DNA of 64,000 nt from Bacillota bacterium (GTDB lineage: Bacteria > Bacillota > Clostridia > Lachnospirales > Lachnospiraceae), in contig JAEXNR010000034.1 in the NCBI GenBank assembly GCA_023439505.1, positions 18,160 through 82,159 on the forward strand, read 5' to 3'. Under the pieces are notes generated by a model, which had not been told where the DNA came from, did not search any database, and saw nothing but the letters and a program-made list of their open reading frames with translations. This document shows positions 23,218-31,373 of this stretch, piece by piece. The position numbers and the translations under genes are program-made. How positions within the stretch are numbered: position 1 is the first letter of the stretch; each line of letters begins with the position of its first letter.

Positions 23218-24603
23218 ATGTCTTTAGCCGGAGCATTTATTGTACCTCATCCGCCAATTATTATTCCCGAGATTGGAAAAGGTGAGGAAAGAAAAATCAG
23301 TAAAACCATAGAAAGCTATCGTGAGATTGCAAAGAGGATCGGGGAGCTAAAACCGGATACCATTGTTATTAGCTCTCCCCATACCATAATGTATTCCGAT
23401 TATTTTCACATTTCTCCCGGTACTGGTGCATCGGGAGATTTTGGGGCATTTGGGGCAAAGCAGGTATCCTTTCAGGTGGACTATGATGAAGAATTCACAG
23501 AGACCCTGGAGGATATGGCAGAGAGAGCAGGAGTGGAAGCTGGAACATTAGGAGAGAAAAACCCGGAACTGGACCACGCAACAATGGTTCCCCTTTATTT
23601 TATCGACGAATTTTTAGAGAAATACAAGATAGTAAGAATCGGTTTGTCCGGACGATCCTATCAGGAGCATTACCGACTGGGAAAATGTATGAAACAGACG
23701 GAGCAAAAGCTTGGGAGGAAGGTAGTGATCATTGCCTCCGGGGATCTATCCCATAAGCTGAAAACGGACGGGCCTTACGGGTATGCTCCGGAAGGGGTCC
23801 GTTTTGATCAGGAGGTTACCCGGGCGATGGAGGAGGGAAACTTCTTAAAATTCCTGGAATTTTCCCCGGACTTTTGCGAGCTTGCAGCAGAATGCGGATT
23901 GCGCTCCTTTCTGATTATGGCCGGTGCTTTCGACGGGAAGAAGGTTATGTCAAGGCTATTGTCTTATGAAGGGCCTTTCGGGGTAGGATATGCCGTCGCA
24001 TCCTTTGAGGAGCTTGGAATGGAAGAAGACAGGAATTTTGATAAAATATTTGAAGATAAGCAACGGGCATACGCAAGAAGACTTCAGGAGCTGGAAGATT
24101 CCTATGTACATCTGGCAAGGAGATCGCTGGAGACCTATATTATAACGGGAAAATATGCAAAACTTCCGGAGGATTTGCCTGGCGAATTGCTGGGGCGCAG
24201 GGCAGGGGTCTTTGTATCCTTAAAAAAGCACGGGGGCCTCAGAGGGTGCATCGGTACGATCGCACCGGTTACAGCATGTATTGCAAAGGAGATTATGAAA
24301 AATGCAGTAAGTGCCGCTGTAGAGGATCCCAGATTTCCTCCTGTGACAGAACAAGAATTATCAGACCTGATCTACAGCGTGGATGTCCTTGCAGAGCCGG
24401 AGCCCATCACGTCTATGTCGGAGCTGGATGTGAAGCGATATGGGGTTATTGTAACTGCAGGAAGGAAAAGAGGACTTCTGCTGCCGAATCTGGAAGGAAT
24501 TGATACGGTGGAGCATCAGGTGGCTATAGCGAAAAAGAAGGCCGGTATCTATGACAATGAACAATTTAATCTGGAACGATTTGAGGTGGTGAGACATAAA
24601 TGA
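23218..24603 (+). CDS. AmmeMemo fusion: MEMO1-like domain plus AMMECR1 domain
   Basis: A 461-residue two-domain protein. The N-terminal half (about 1-265) is the MEMO1/LigB-like fold (AFIVPHPPIIIPEIGKGEE, VISSPHTIMYSDYFHI, ELDHATMVPLYFI, IASGDLSHKL); His and Asp residues suit a metal site. The C-terminal half (about 285-461) is AMMECR1 (GVFVSLKKHGGLRGCIGTI with the conserved LRGCIG). Its stop overlaps the next gene's start by 4 bases; the three domains form the AmmeMemoRadiSam system, found widely in anaerobes, with no established biochemical role that I know. ATG 23218 has TGGAGGTG upstream. Confidence 0.92.
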   Translation: MSLAGAFIVPHPPIIIPEIGKGEERKISKTIESYREIAKRIGELKPDTIVISSPHTIMYSDYFHISPGTGASGDFGAFGAKQVSFQVDYDEEFTETLEDMAERAGVEAGTLGEKNPELDHATMVPLYFIDEFLEKYKIVRIGLSGRSYQEHYRLGKCMKQTEQKLGRKVVIIASGDLSHKLKTDGPYGYAPEGVRFDQEVTRAMEEGNFLKFLEFSPDFCELAAECGLRSFLIMAGAFDGKKVMSRLLSYEGPFGVGYAVASFEELGMEEDRNFDKIFEDKQRAYARRLQELEDSYVHLARRSLETYIITGKYAKLPEDLPGELLGRRAGVFVSLKKHGGLRGCIGTIAPVTACIAKEIMKNAVSAAVEDPRFPPVTEQELSDLIYSVDVLAEPEPITSMSELDVKRYGVIVTAGRKRGLLLPNLEGIDTVEHQVAIAKKKAGIYDNEQFNLERFEVVRHK

Positions 24604-25427
24604 AGGTTCGATGTGAGATTTGCCCTCATTACTGCAAAATTGAAGAGGGACATGTTGGTTTGTGTAAAGGAAGAACCAATAGAGAGGGTTGTATTGTAAG
24701 CGGAAATTACGGAAAGATAACGGCAATGGCACTCGATCCGATAGAGAAGAAGCCGCTGCAGCATTTTTATCCCGGCAGCAGAATTTTATCGATTGGGAGC
24801 TATGGCTGCAATTTGAGCTGTCCTTTCTGCCAGAATTGTGACATCTCCATGGCCGGCGGTAATGAAATTGACACGGCAGTAATTACCCCTGATGAACTGG
24901 TGAAAAAGGCAAAGAGTTTGAAAAAACGTGATAATATCGGCATCGCCTATACTTATAACGAACCTTTGATCGGATATGAATTCGTAAGGGATTGCGCAGT
25001 TTTAGCCAGGCAAAATGATCTGAAGAATGTTGTTGTAACAAACGGATATCTCTGTGAACAGCCCCTGAAGGAACTATTACCTTTTATTGATGCTTTTAAT
25101 ATCGACTTGAAGGGATTTCGTGAGGAGTTCTATCATAAACTGGGCGGTGATCTGGAAACGGTGAAGCGTACCATTGCTCTGGCATCAAAAGAATGTCATG
25201 TGGAGGTTACAACGCTGATCATTCCCGGGGAAAATAACAGTGAGAAAGAGATGGAGGAGCTTTCGTCCTGGCTTGCAGGCGTTGATCCCGGGATAGTGCT
25301 TCATATTTCCAGATTCTTTCCGAGGCATATGATGCAGGACCGGGAAGCTACGACAGTGGAAGAAGTATATAAACTTGCCCGGATCGCCAGGAGGAATCTG
25401 ATTAATGTTCATGAAGGAAATTGCTAA
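24600..25427 (+). CDS. AmmeMemoRadiSam system radical SAM enzyme
   Basis: A 275-residue radical SAM protein. The [4Fe-4S] motif is CNLSCPFC (with SYGCNLSCPFCQNC) and an additional N-terminal cysteine group reads CEICPHYCKIEEGHVGLC, probably for a second metal or substrate site. YTYNEPLIGYEFV and NIDLKGF match pyruvate-formate-lyase-activase-like barrels. It overlaps the AmmeMemo gene by 4 bases (ATGA), so the proteins are made together. Substrate unknown. Confidence 0.92.
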   Translation: MKVRCEICPHYCKIEEGHVGLCKGRTNREGCIVSGNYGKITAMALDPIEKKPLQHFYPGSRILSIGSYGCNLSCPFCQNCDISMAGGNEIDTAVITPDELVKKAKSLKKRDNIGIAYTYNEPLIGYEFVRDCAVLARQNDLKNVVVTNGYLCEQPLKELLPFIDAFNIDLKGFREEFYHKLGGDLETVKRTIALASKECHVEVTTLIIPGENNSEKEMEELSSWLAGVDPGIVLHISRFFPRHMMQDREATTVEEVYKLARIARRNLINVHEGNC

Positions 25428-25526
25428 GCAGCAAGAGGGTTATACTCTTTTTGGTTGAAATAACCGGAATGCTGGTGTATAGTGAATACCATAGATTTGG
25501 ATTCTTTAATGATAGAGGATGGACAT

Positions 25527-26306
25527 ATGATTTTTGATACACATGCGCATTATGATGATGAAGCTTTTGATACTGACAGGGAAGCAATTTTAGAAGAGTT
25601 AGCAAAACAGGAAATTGAATATGTGGTAGATGTAAGTTCTGACATAGACAGCGTGGATAAAGTAATTGCACTTGCAACCCAATATCCCTTTATTTACGCA
25701 AGCGTTGGCATTCACCCCAGTGAGACAAAAGATCTGAATGACGAACGGCTGCTATGGCTGAAAGAAAAGGCCCTGCATCCTAAGACAGTTGCAATCGGTG
25801 AAATCGGGCTGGATTATTACTGGGATACGCCGGAACGATTGATTCAGAAGAAATGGTTTGAACGTCAGATCGATCTGGCCAGGGAAGTGCGCCTCCCCCT
25901 TATTATACACAGCAGGGATGCAGCCAATGATACCTTCGGGATTATGAAAGAGATGCGGGCGGAGGAACTGGGAGCCATTATTCACTGCTTCGGATACGGT
26001 ACCGAGCAGGCAAGACAATACCTGAACCTGGGATATTATCTGGGAATCGGAGGCGTCGTTACCTTTACCAACGGCAGAAAGCTGAAGGAAGTGGTGGAGT
26101 ATGCACCATTGGAGCAATTGGTACTGGAAACGGATTGTCCCTATCTGGCGCCGGTTCCAAATCGGGGAAAGAGGAACAGTTCTTTGAATCTGCCTTATGT
26201 TATCAAAGAAATAGCGAAAATCAAGCAGACGGACTATGATACCGTTTTACGGATCACCAGTGAAAATGCAAAAAGATTTTATAGAATTCATTCAGAAGTG
26301 AGGTAA
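25527..26306 (+). CDS. TatD-family metal-dependent hydrolase/DNase
   Basis: A 259-residue TIM-barrel metallohydrolase. Seen: FDTHAHYDDEAFD (metal HxH), VGIHPSE, GEIGLDYYWD, IIHSRDA, IHCFGYG and LETDCPYLAP, the full TatD ligand set. The family has 3'-5' DNase activity and is usually encoded next to rsmA, as here (3-base gap). ATG 25527 with AGAGGATGG upstream is preferred to ATG 25482, which gives a non-family leader. Confidence 0.93.
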   Translation: MIFDTHAHYDDEAFDTDREAILEELAKQEIEYVVDVSSDIDSVDKVIALATQYPFIYASVGIHPSETKDLNDERLLWLKEKALHPKTVAIGEIGLDYYWDTPERLIQKKWFERQIDLAREVRLPLIIHSRDAANDTFGIMKEMRAEELGAIIHCFGYGTEQARQYLNLGYYLGIGGVVTFTNGRKLKEVVEYAPLEQLVLETDCPYLAPVPNRGKRNSSLNLPYVIKEIAKIKQTDYDTVLRITSENAKRFYRIHSEVR

Positions 26307-26309
26307 ACT

Positions 26310-27170
26310 ATGGCTGATCTGGGAAATCCCAGGAACACAATAGAAATACTAAATAAATATAAATTTATCTTCCAAAAAAAGTTCGGGCAGAATTTTTTGA
26401 TTGACACCCATGTACTGGATAAGATCATTCGTGCCGCTGATATTACAAAGGAGGACTTTGTTCTGGAAATCGGTCCCGGAATAGGAACGCTGACACAATA
26501 TTTATGTGAGAATGCGAGAGAAGTACTGGCAGTGGAGATAGACAGGGCATTGCTTCCGATCCTGGAAGATACCTTGTCCGGTTATGATAATGTGACAGTT
26601 TGGAACGAGGATATCCTAAAAGTGGATCTGATGGAACTCGTAAGGGAAAGAAACAATGGACGTCCTATTAAAGTAGTGGCAAATCTGCCTTATTATATTA
26701 CAACACCCATTGTTATGGGATTGCTTGAGCAGCATATTCCTCTGATTAATGTAACTGTAATGGTACAAAAGGAAGTGGCGGACAGAATGCAGGCGGTCCC
26801 GGGCACCAAGGATTATGGCGCGCTTTCTCTTGCCGTACAATATTATGCCAAACCATATATTGCGGCCAATGTTCCCCCGAACTGCTTTATGCCAAGACCC
26901 AATGTGGGTTCGGCGGTCATTAATTTGACACTACATGAAAATCCACCGATTAAGGTGAAGGAGGAAGCACTGCTTTTTAAGTTGATTCGTGCCTCCTTTA
27001 ATCAACGCAGAAAAACATTGGTAAACGGCCTGAACAATTCATCTGAGCTATCCTTTACAAAGGAGGAGATCCTGCAGGCATTTCATAAGCTGGGTCTCTC
27101 CGAAAATATCAGAGGAGAGGCATTAACACTGGAGGAATTTGCAGATCTGACCAATGCCCTGACAACATAA
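26310..27170 (+). CDS. rsmA: 16S rRNA (adenine-1518/1519-N6)-dimethyltransferase
   Basis: RsmA/KsgA dimethylates two adjacent adenines in helix 45 of 16S rRNA during small-subunit maturation. The 286-residue protein has QKKFGQNFLIDTHVLDKI, SAM motif LEIGPGIGTLTQYL, VEIDRAL, NLPYYITTPIV (catalytic NLPY) and FNQRRKTLVNGL. It is translationally close to the TatD gene; the ribonuclease M5 gene often between them is absent. Confidence 0.96.
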   Translation: MADLGNPRNTIEILNKYKFIFQKKFGQNFLIDTHVLDKIIRAADITKEDFVLEIGPGIGTLTQYLCENAREVLAVEIDRALLPILEDTLSGYDNVTVWNEDILKVDLMELVRERNNGRPIKVVANLPYYITTPIVMGLLEQHIPLINVTVMVQKEVADRMQAVPGTKDYGALSLAVQYYAKPYIAANVPPNCFMPRPNVGSAVINLTLHENPPIKVKEEALLFKLIRASFNQRRKTLVNGLNNSSELSFTKEEILQAFHKLGLSENIRGEALTLEEFADLTNALTT

Positions 27171-27428
27171 ATTAAAAAGTATCATAAAGCGGATCAATGT
27201 GAAGAAACAGTATCTTATAACAGGAAGTGACACCATCCCATTAACATGGAGTAAGGGATGGCGCCTCATGGAATAGGGTACTGTTTTAATTTATGCCAAA
27301 ATTCATTCGTTTTTCAGGAACTTTTCACTCTATAAATAAGGTTAGGTATAATGATAGTTTTAATAGAATATATTAAATAGAATCATGAAACAACCAAACA
27401 GAGAATACAAGATTAAGGGAGTGGTCTT

Positions 27429-28859
27429 TTGGCTGATTATAAAAGAATGGTCTCGTATATGTATCAATACGAGAAGGGAGTTAAGAAAAAGAATGTGGGA
27501 TATGCAAGGATAGAGTCAAGAAGCGGACAATGTAAAATTACGTTGCATATGCAACTGCTTGGCCAATATGACAGTATCTTCCCCACCTATCTGATACAGA
27601 GAGATGATAAAAATACGGAGCTGATCTACCTGGGGGATTCCCAGCTGAAGAATCAGATCATGGACAGCCGGCTAATGGCGGAGGAAGCCAATATTATGGG
27701 ATCGGGGTTCCGATTATCACAGACAGGTGGTCTGTTGATTTTCCTGAATGAGAATGTGTTCTACGCAACGGAATGGGATGACAAACCAATTGTTGCCGCT
27801 GAATTGTTAAATTCTCTGAAACCAAAACCGAAGCAGACAAAGGCATCCAATGAAACCGCAGGAAAATCAAAAATCGATTACGATTATGGCAATTATGAGG
27901 AAATGAAAGCGGCGCTCTTACAGGGAATCGTATCCGGTGAGAAGGATACGAGAAGGAAGAATAACGGTAAGAAGGAACGCACCAACGATGATCTTGTCGC
28001 CGAAAACATTCTGGAGGAAATACAGCAGATTGAAGAAGAGACACAGGAGGAATTCGAAAGTGCTTATGAGGACGAAAATAACCTCATAAAGCCGGAATTT
28101 GAAATTGGCATAGAGGACCCTGTTGAAACAGGGGCGGATAACGTGGTACAGATTCACAAGGAGCCGGAGCAGGAGGAAAAAGATTATAATATGAAAGCCT
28201 CTCATTTGTTGCAGCCTGTAGAAGAACTGGAATCGCAAGACGACAACGGGTGGTTTTTGGGAGAAGCAGATACTTCCATTCCGGTATATAAATTACCAAG
28301 AGGCTGGAAAACCATAGAGTATGTTCAAAAAAAAGATCAGGAATCAGCTCCGGCAAAAAAGGAAACGGAATCCGAGCAAAATGATATCAGCGGCAAAGAC
28401 AGCACAATGCCTGAGGAATCCGGTAAGGTAGAGAATTTGCAGGAAACTGTGTCAGACACGAGTCAAAAAGTCCCCCAGGAGGAAAGTTCAGAGCAGCCGG
28501 ATCATCCCCTTGCTGGTAAAATATTTGAAAACTATCCCAGAATATATCCCTTTGAGGACAACGAGATTACAATGTGTGTTAAAATTGAACCTAAGGATAT
28601 CGGTTTTCTTCCAATGAGCACATGGGTATTAAATAGTAATAGTTTTTTACTTCATGGGTATTATTGTTACCGGCATCTGATTTTTGCCAGGATTAATGAT
28701 AAATACGGCAGCAGATACATACTCGGGGTGCCGGGGATCTACCATAACAGGGAGCAGTTTATGGCCAGAATGTTTGGATTCGAACAATTTAAATCTATTC
28801 GCAAAAGAGAACTCAGACAGGGGGATTTTGGATATTGGTATATCACAGTTAGTATGTAA
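27429..28859 (+). CDS. Lineage-specific hypothetical protein with acidic linker
   Basis: A 476-residue protein of unknown function, apparently of a kind confined to Lachnospiraceae-like genomes. The N-terminal domain (about 1-130; KRMVSYMYQYEKGVKKKNVGYARIE) is followed by a long acidic, Glu/Gln-rich, low-complexity region (about 150-370) and a compact C-terminal domain (about 375-476) rich in aromatics with HLIFARINDKYGSRYILGVPG. I suspect the C-terminal part is a DUF6128-type domain but cannot confirm. The start is TTG 27429 with GGGAGTGG upstream. No signal peptide or membrane span. Confidence 0.7.
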   Translation: MADYKRMVSYMYQYEKGVKKKNVGYARIESRSGQCKITLHMQLLGQYDSIFPTYLIQRDDKNTELIYLGDSQLKNQIMDSRLMAEEANIMGSGFRLSQTGGLLIFLNENVFYATEWDDKPIVAAELLNSLKPKPKQTKASNETAGKSKIDYDYGNYEEMKAALLQGIVSGEKDTRRKNNGKKERTNDDLVAENILEEIQQIEEETQEEFESAYEDENNLIKPEFEIGIEDPVETGADNVVQIHKEPEQEEKDYNMKASHLLQPVEELESQDDNGWFLGEADTSIPVYKLPRGWKTIEYVQKKDQESAPAKKETESEQNDISGKDSTMPEESGKVENLQETVSDTSQKVPQEESSEQPDHPLAGKIFENYPRIYPFEDNEITMCVKIEPKDIGFLPMSTWVLNSNSFLLHGYYCYRHLIFARINDKYGSRYILGVPGIYHNREQFMARMFGFEQFKSIRKRELRQGDFGYWYITVSM

Positions 28860-29459
28860 TTACACGGATTCGGGCAGAGGATGAATCGGTGCAGACGCAT
28901 AGGGGTTAATTGCTCTGGAATTAATCAGTGCATAGCGCAGGTGATCGGTCCATACCCCGTCAACATTGGCATACGCATAGGAAATACCTTCACATATGAA
29001 ATCCAGTTTCTTAATCAGCCTCAGAGAGGGATCGTTATTCGGCATAATAAATGCCTCGATACGATGGATTGGTAACTCTTCAAATATTACATCAATTCCT
29101 TTTCTGGTACTCTCATAAGCATAGCCCAGATTATGAAATTTGTGGCTGAATTTATAACCAATGCTGCAGCTGCGATAAGGGCCCATTAAAAAATTTTGAA
29201 AGCAGACAGAACCGATAATCTCGTCAGGGCAATCCTTTAAAAATACCCAGTATCTTAAAAGCTTTCCATCTGCCATCTGGTAATACTCGGCAGAGAGGGA
29301 AGCTTTTTGATAGGCCTGGGTATAAAAGTGTTCGGATCGCTTCGGCTCCCAGGGCTCAAAGAGGGGTTTATTATCCTCATAAAAATGAAGCACCATGGCA
29401 GCGGCATCTTTATTTAATATCTTCAATTGAAGTCGTTCTGTTTCGTAAGATTTCAGCAT
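28860..29459 (-). CDS. GNAT acetyltransferase (RimJ/RimL-like)
   Basis: A 199-residue acetyltransferase. It begins with the RimJ/RimL-type ETERLQLKIL, has IIGSVCFQNF and SIGYKFSHKFHNLGYAYEST at the acetyl-CoA site, and ends with the IEAFIMPNNDPSLRLIKKLDF segment characteristic of ribosomal-protein/amino-acid N-acetyltransferases. It lies 17 bases behind the nrdG-like gene in the same direction, so the two are likely co-transcribed. Substrate unknown. Confidence 0.85.
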   Translation of the reverse strand: MLKSYETERLQLKILNKDAAAMVLHFYEDNKPLFEPWEPKRSEHFYTQAYQKASLSAEYYQMADGKLLRYWVFLKDCPDEIIGSVCFQNFLMGPYRSCSIGYKFSHKFHNLGYAYESTRKGIDVIFEELPIHRIEAFIMPNNDPSLRLIKKLDFICEGISYAYANVDGVWTDHLRYALINSRAINPYASAPIHPLPESV

Positions 29460-29476
29460 TTCAAAGACCCCCTATA

Positions 29477-30172
29477 TTAATCTACTCCCCGTAATGCAAT
29501 ATATTCCACATATGGAGACACTAGATCAACAAAGTTTTGCAAGATATCTTTTGAATGACTGTGAAAGCCGGGTGAGAGGATGTCCCCGGAATCAAGGTAG
29601 GATTGAAGATAATAAGCCCTGGCGTCCCTGATCCATTCTCCGATGGATATCATATCCTCCCGGGTATGAAGTTCTCTGACGATGGTAGTTCTGAATTCAT
29701 AATCCAGCGAACCGGACAACAGAAAAGAAACACTCTCCTCAACAGAGCTGATATCAAGATCTTTGATGCCGGAGGAAATCGGATATTTTTCTTTTGCATT
29801 CTTAATATCCATGGCGATATAATCAATCAGCCCGTCTGTAGCCAGAGATTTCATAAGAGCCGGGTTAGTTCCGTTGGTATCCAGCTTTACCTTAAAACCA
29901 AGAGACTTAATCTTTCTGATAAACGCCGGCAGTTCATGATACAGTGTGGGTTCTCCCCCAGTAATGCAAACCCCTTCCAAAATTCCCTGTCTCCGGGAAA
30001 GATAATGGAATACTTCCTCCTCAGGGAGGACAGCAGTGTTGTGCAATCCGGTAACGAGAGATGCATTATGGCAGAAGGGACAGCGCATATTACAACCGCC
30101 AAGGAATATGGTGGCAGCCAAATGCTTTGGATAATCTAACAAAGTTGTTTTGTTTAAACCATAGATCTGCAT
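29477..30172 (-). CDS. Anaerobic ribonucleotide-reductase-activating-type radical SAM protein
   Basis: Glycyl-radical-enzyme activase of 231 residues, close to the NrdG2 group. The cluster motif is CNMRCPFC; GVCITGGEPTLY binds SAM and VKLDTNGTNP and IAMDIKNAKEKY follow the family pattern. It would generate the glycyl radical of an anaerobic class III ribonucleotide reductase or a related enzyme, whose gene is not in the window. ATG 30172 has TGGAGTG upstream. It is divergent from tadA. Confidence 0.88.
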   Translation of the reverse strand: MQIYGLNKTTLLDYPKHLAATIFLGGCNMRCPFCHNASLVTGLHNTAVLPEEEVFHYLSRRQGILEGVCITGGEPTLYHELPAFIRKIKSLGFKVKLDTNGTNPALMKSLATDGLIDYIAMDIKNAKEKYPISSGIKDLDISSVEESVSFLLSGSLDYEFRTTIVRELHTREDMISIGEWIRDARAYYLQSYLDSGDILSPGFHSHSKDILQNFVDLVSPYVEYIALRGVD

Positions 30173-30253
30173 ATTGTCACTCCATTTGTGTTATGATACA
30201 ATTACTATACCAGATTTGGAAGCATGAGTCCATATGGAAAAGGGAACCGATCA

Positions 30254-30748
30254 ATGAATAATAATGAGAGATATATGAGAGAAGCACTCAGACAAGCCAG
30301 GAAGGCATACAGTATCGGAGAAGTACCAATCGGCTGCGTTATTGTATATCAGGATAAGATTATCGGAAGAGGTTATAATAAACGGAACAAGAACAAGACA
30401 ACACTGGCACATGCAGAGTTGCTTGCCATAGAAAGGGCAAGCAAAACAATGGGTGACTGGAGACTGGAAGATTGTGATATGTATGTAACGCTGGAGCCCT
30501 GTCAGATGTGTGCGGGAGCTATCGTACAGGCAAGGATCAGACAGGTTGTGGTAGGATCCATGAACCCTAAGGCAGGCTGTGCCGGTTCTATCTTAAATCT
30601 CCTCCAGATGAAGGAGTTTAACCATCAGGTTGGACTGATTACAGGTGTAATGGAAGAGGAGTGCACAGCAGTATTACAGGATTTTTTCAGGGAATTAAGA
30701 ATTAGAAACAAAAGAAAAGAACCGTTTGAACCGGAGGAAGCACAGTAA
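30254..30748 (+). CDS. tadA: tRNA-specific adenosine deaminase
   Basis: TadA converts A34 of tRNA-Arg(ACG) to inosine. The 164-residue protein has the zinc ligands HAELLAI (His and catalytic Glu) and PCQMCAGA (two Cys), plus the conserved start NERYMREALRQARKAYSIGEVPIGCVIV. ATG 30254 has AAGGGA upstream; ATG 30224 gives a non-family leader. The gene precedes the SRP RNA as in many Firmicutes. Confidence 0.95.
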   Translation: MNNNERYMREALRQARKAYSIGEVPIGCVIVYQDKIIGRGYNKRNKNKTTLAHAELLAIERASKTMGDWRLEDCDMYVTLEPCQMCAGAIVQARIRQVVVGSMNPKAGCAGSILNLLQMKEFNHQVGLITGVMEEECTAVLQDFFRELRIRNKRKEPFEPEEAQ

Positions 30749-30787
30749 CAATTTGAAGGATAACTTGAAAATGGAAATGCTTGAGGG

Positions 30788-30816
30788 TTGACAATCTGTC
30801 CTAAAAGCTATATACT
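30788..30816 (+). promoter_or_regulatory. Sigma-A promoter of the SRP RNA
   Basis: TTGACA (30788-30793), 17-base spacer, TATACT (30811-30816). The predicted start lies about 40 bases before the mature RNA's 5' end. Confidence 0.85.
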
Positions 30817-30860
30817 TGGCATACAGCTTTTGTAGTAAATATTAGAAATGTCATAAAATT

Positions 30861-31124
30861 TCCGTGCAGCCGGGGAGATAGCGGTGCCCTGTACCTGCAA
30901 TCCGCTACAGCAGGGGTGATGTTTTGCCCAGGGTGACTTACTGTAGGGCAGCCCTTTATAAGTGATGTTGACGTTTGGGTCTTACGCAACAGGAATTCGT
31001 GAACCGTGTCAGGTCAGGAATGGAGCAGCACTAAGCGAAAGCTTCTGTGTGCCGTAAGGCAGCCTGGACCGAGTTAACTGTAAAGGTAACGCTTATGGTA
31101 AGCATTCAAAGCAAAGCGCACGGA
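30861..31124 (+). ncRNA. ffs: Large signal recognition particle RNA (scRNA)
   Basis: RNA component of SRP with Alu and S domains, 264 nt, the usual size in spore formers. The ends pair (TCCGTGC 30861-30867 with GCACGGA 31118-31124). The conserved S-domain core is visible as GTGTCAGGTCAGGAATGGAGCAGC around 31006-31029, where Ffh binds, and the Alu-side GGTGCCCTGTACCTGCAATCC near 30884. It stands after tadA, as usual, but the dnaX-yaaK-recR genes that normally follow are not here. Confidence 0.93.
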
Positions 31125-31177
31125 ATTAAATTAATAGATAGAATTATAACAAATTGAATGAAGAAGTTTACCCTAAG

Positions 31178-31222
31178 ACATGGATGCAGAATGAGTATAG
31201 ACAATCTGATCCGTGTTTTTTT
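31178..31222 (+). terminator. Terminator downstream of the SRP RNA
   Basis: ACATGGAT (31178-31185) pairs with ATCCGTGT (31209-31216, one G-U) and a seven-T run follows. Confidence 0.75.
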
Positions 31223-31373
31223 GTAGTTGTCCGGGACAGGTGCAGGCGTTACCAAAAGTGAGAATTATGTACTATTTTGTTACTATTAGTTAAATTTTGC
31301 TTTTTGTTAGCAGTGGTATCGTATATAATAATACTTGTAACTACTGATTCGGGTTTGGCGGGAGAGAACTGAC

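Noticed and set aside
27233..27261. Terminator after rsmA
   Set aside because: A 7-bp CCATCCC/GGGATGG stem exists but there is no T-run directly after it, so the support is too weak for a call.
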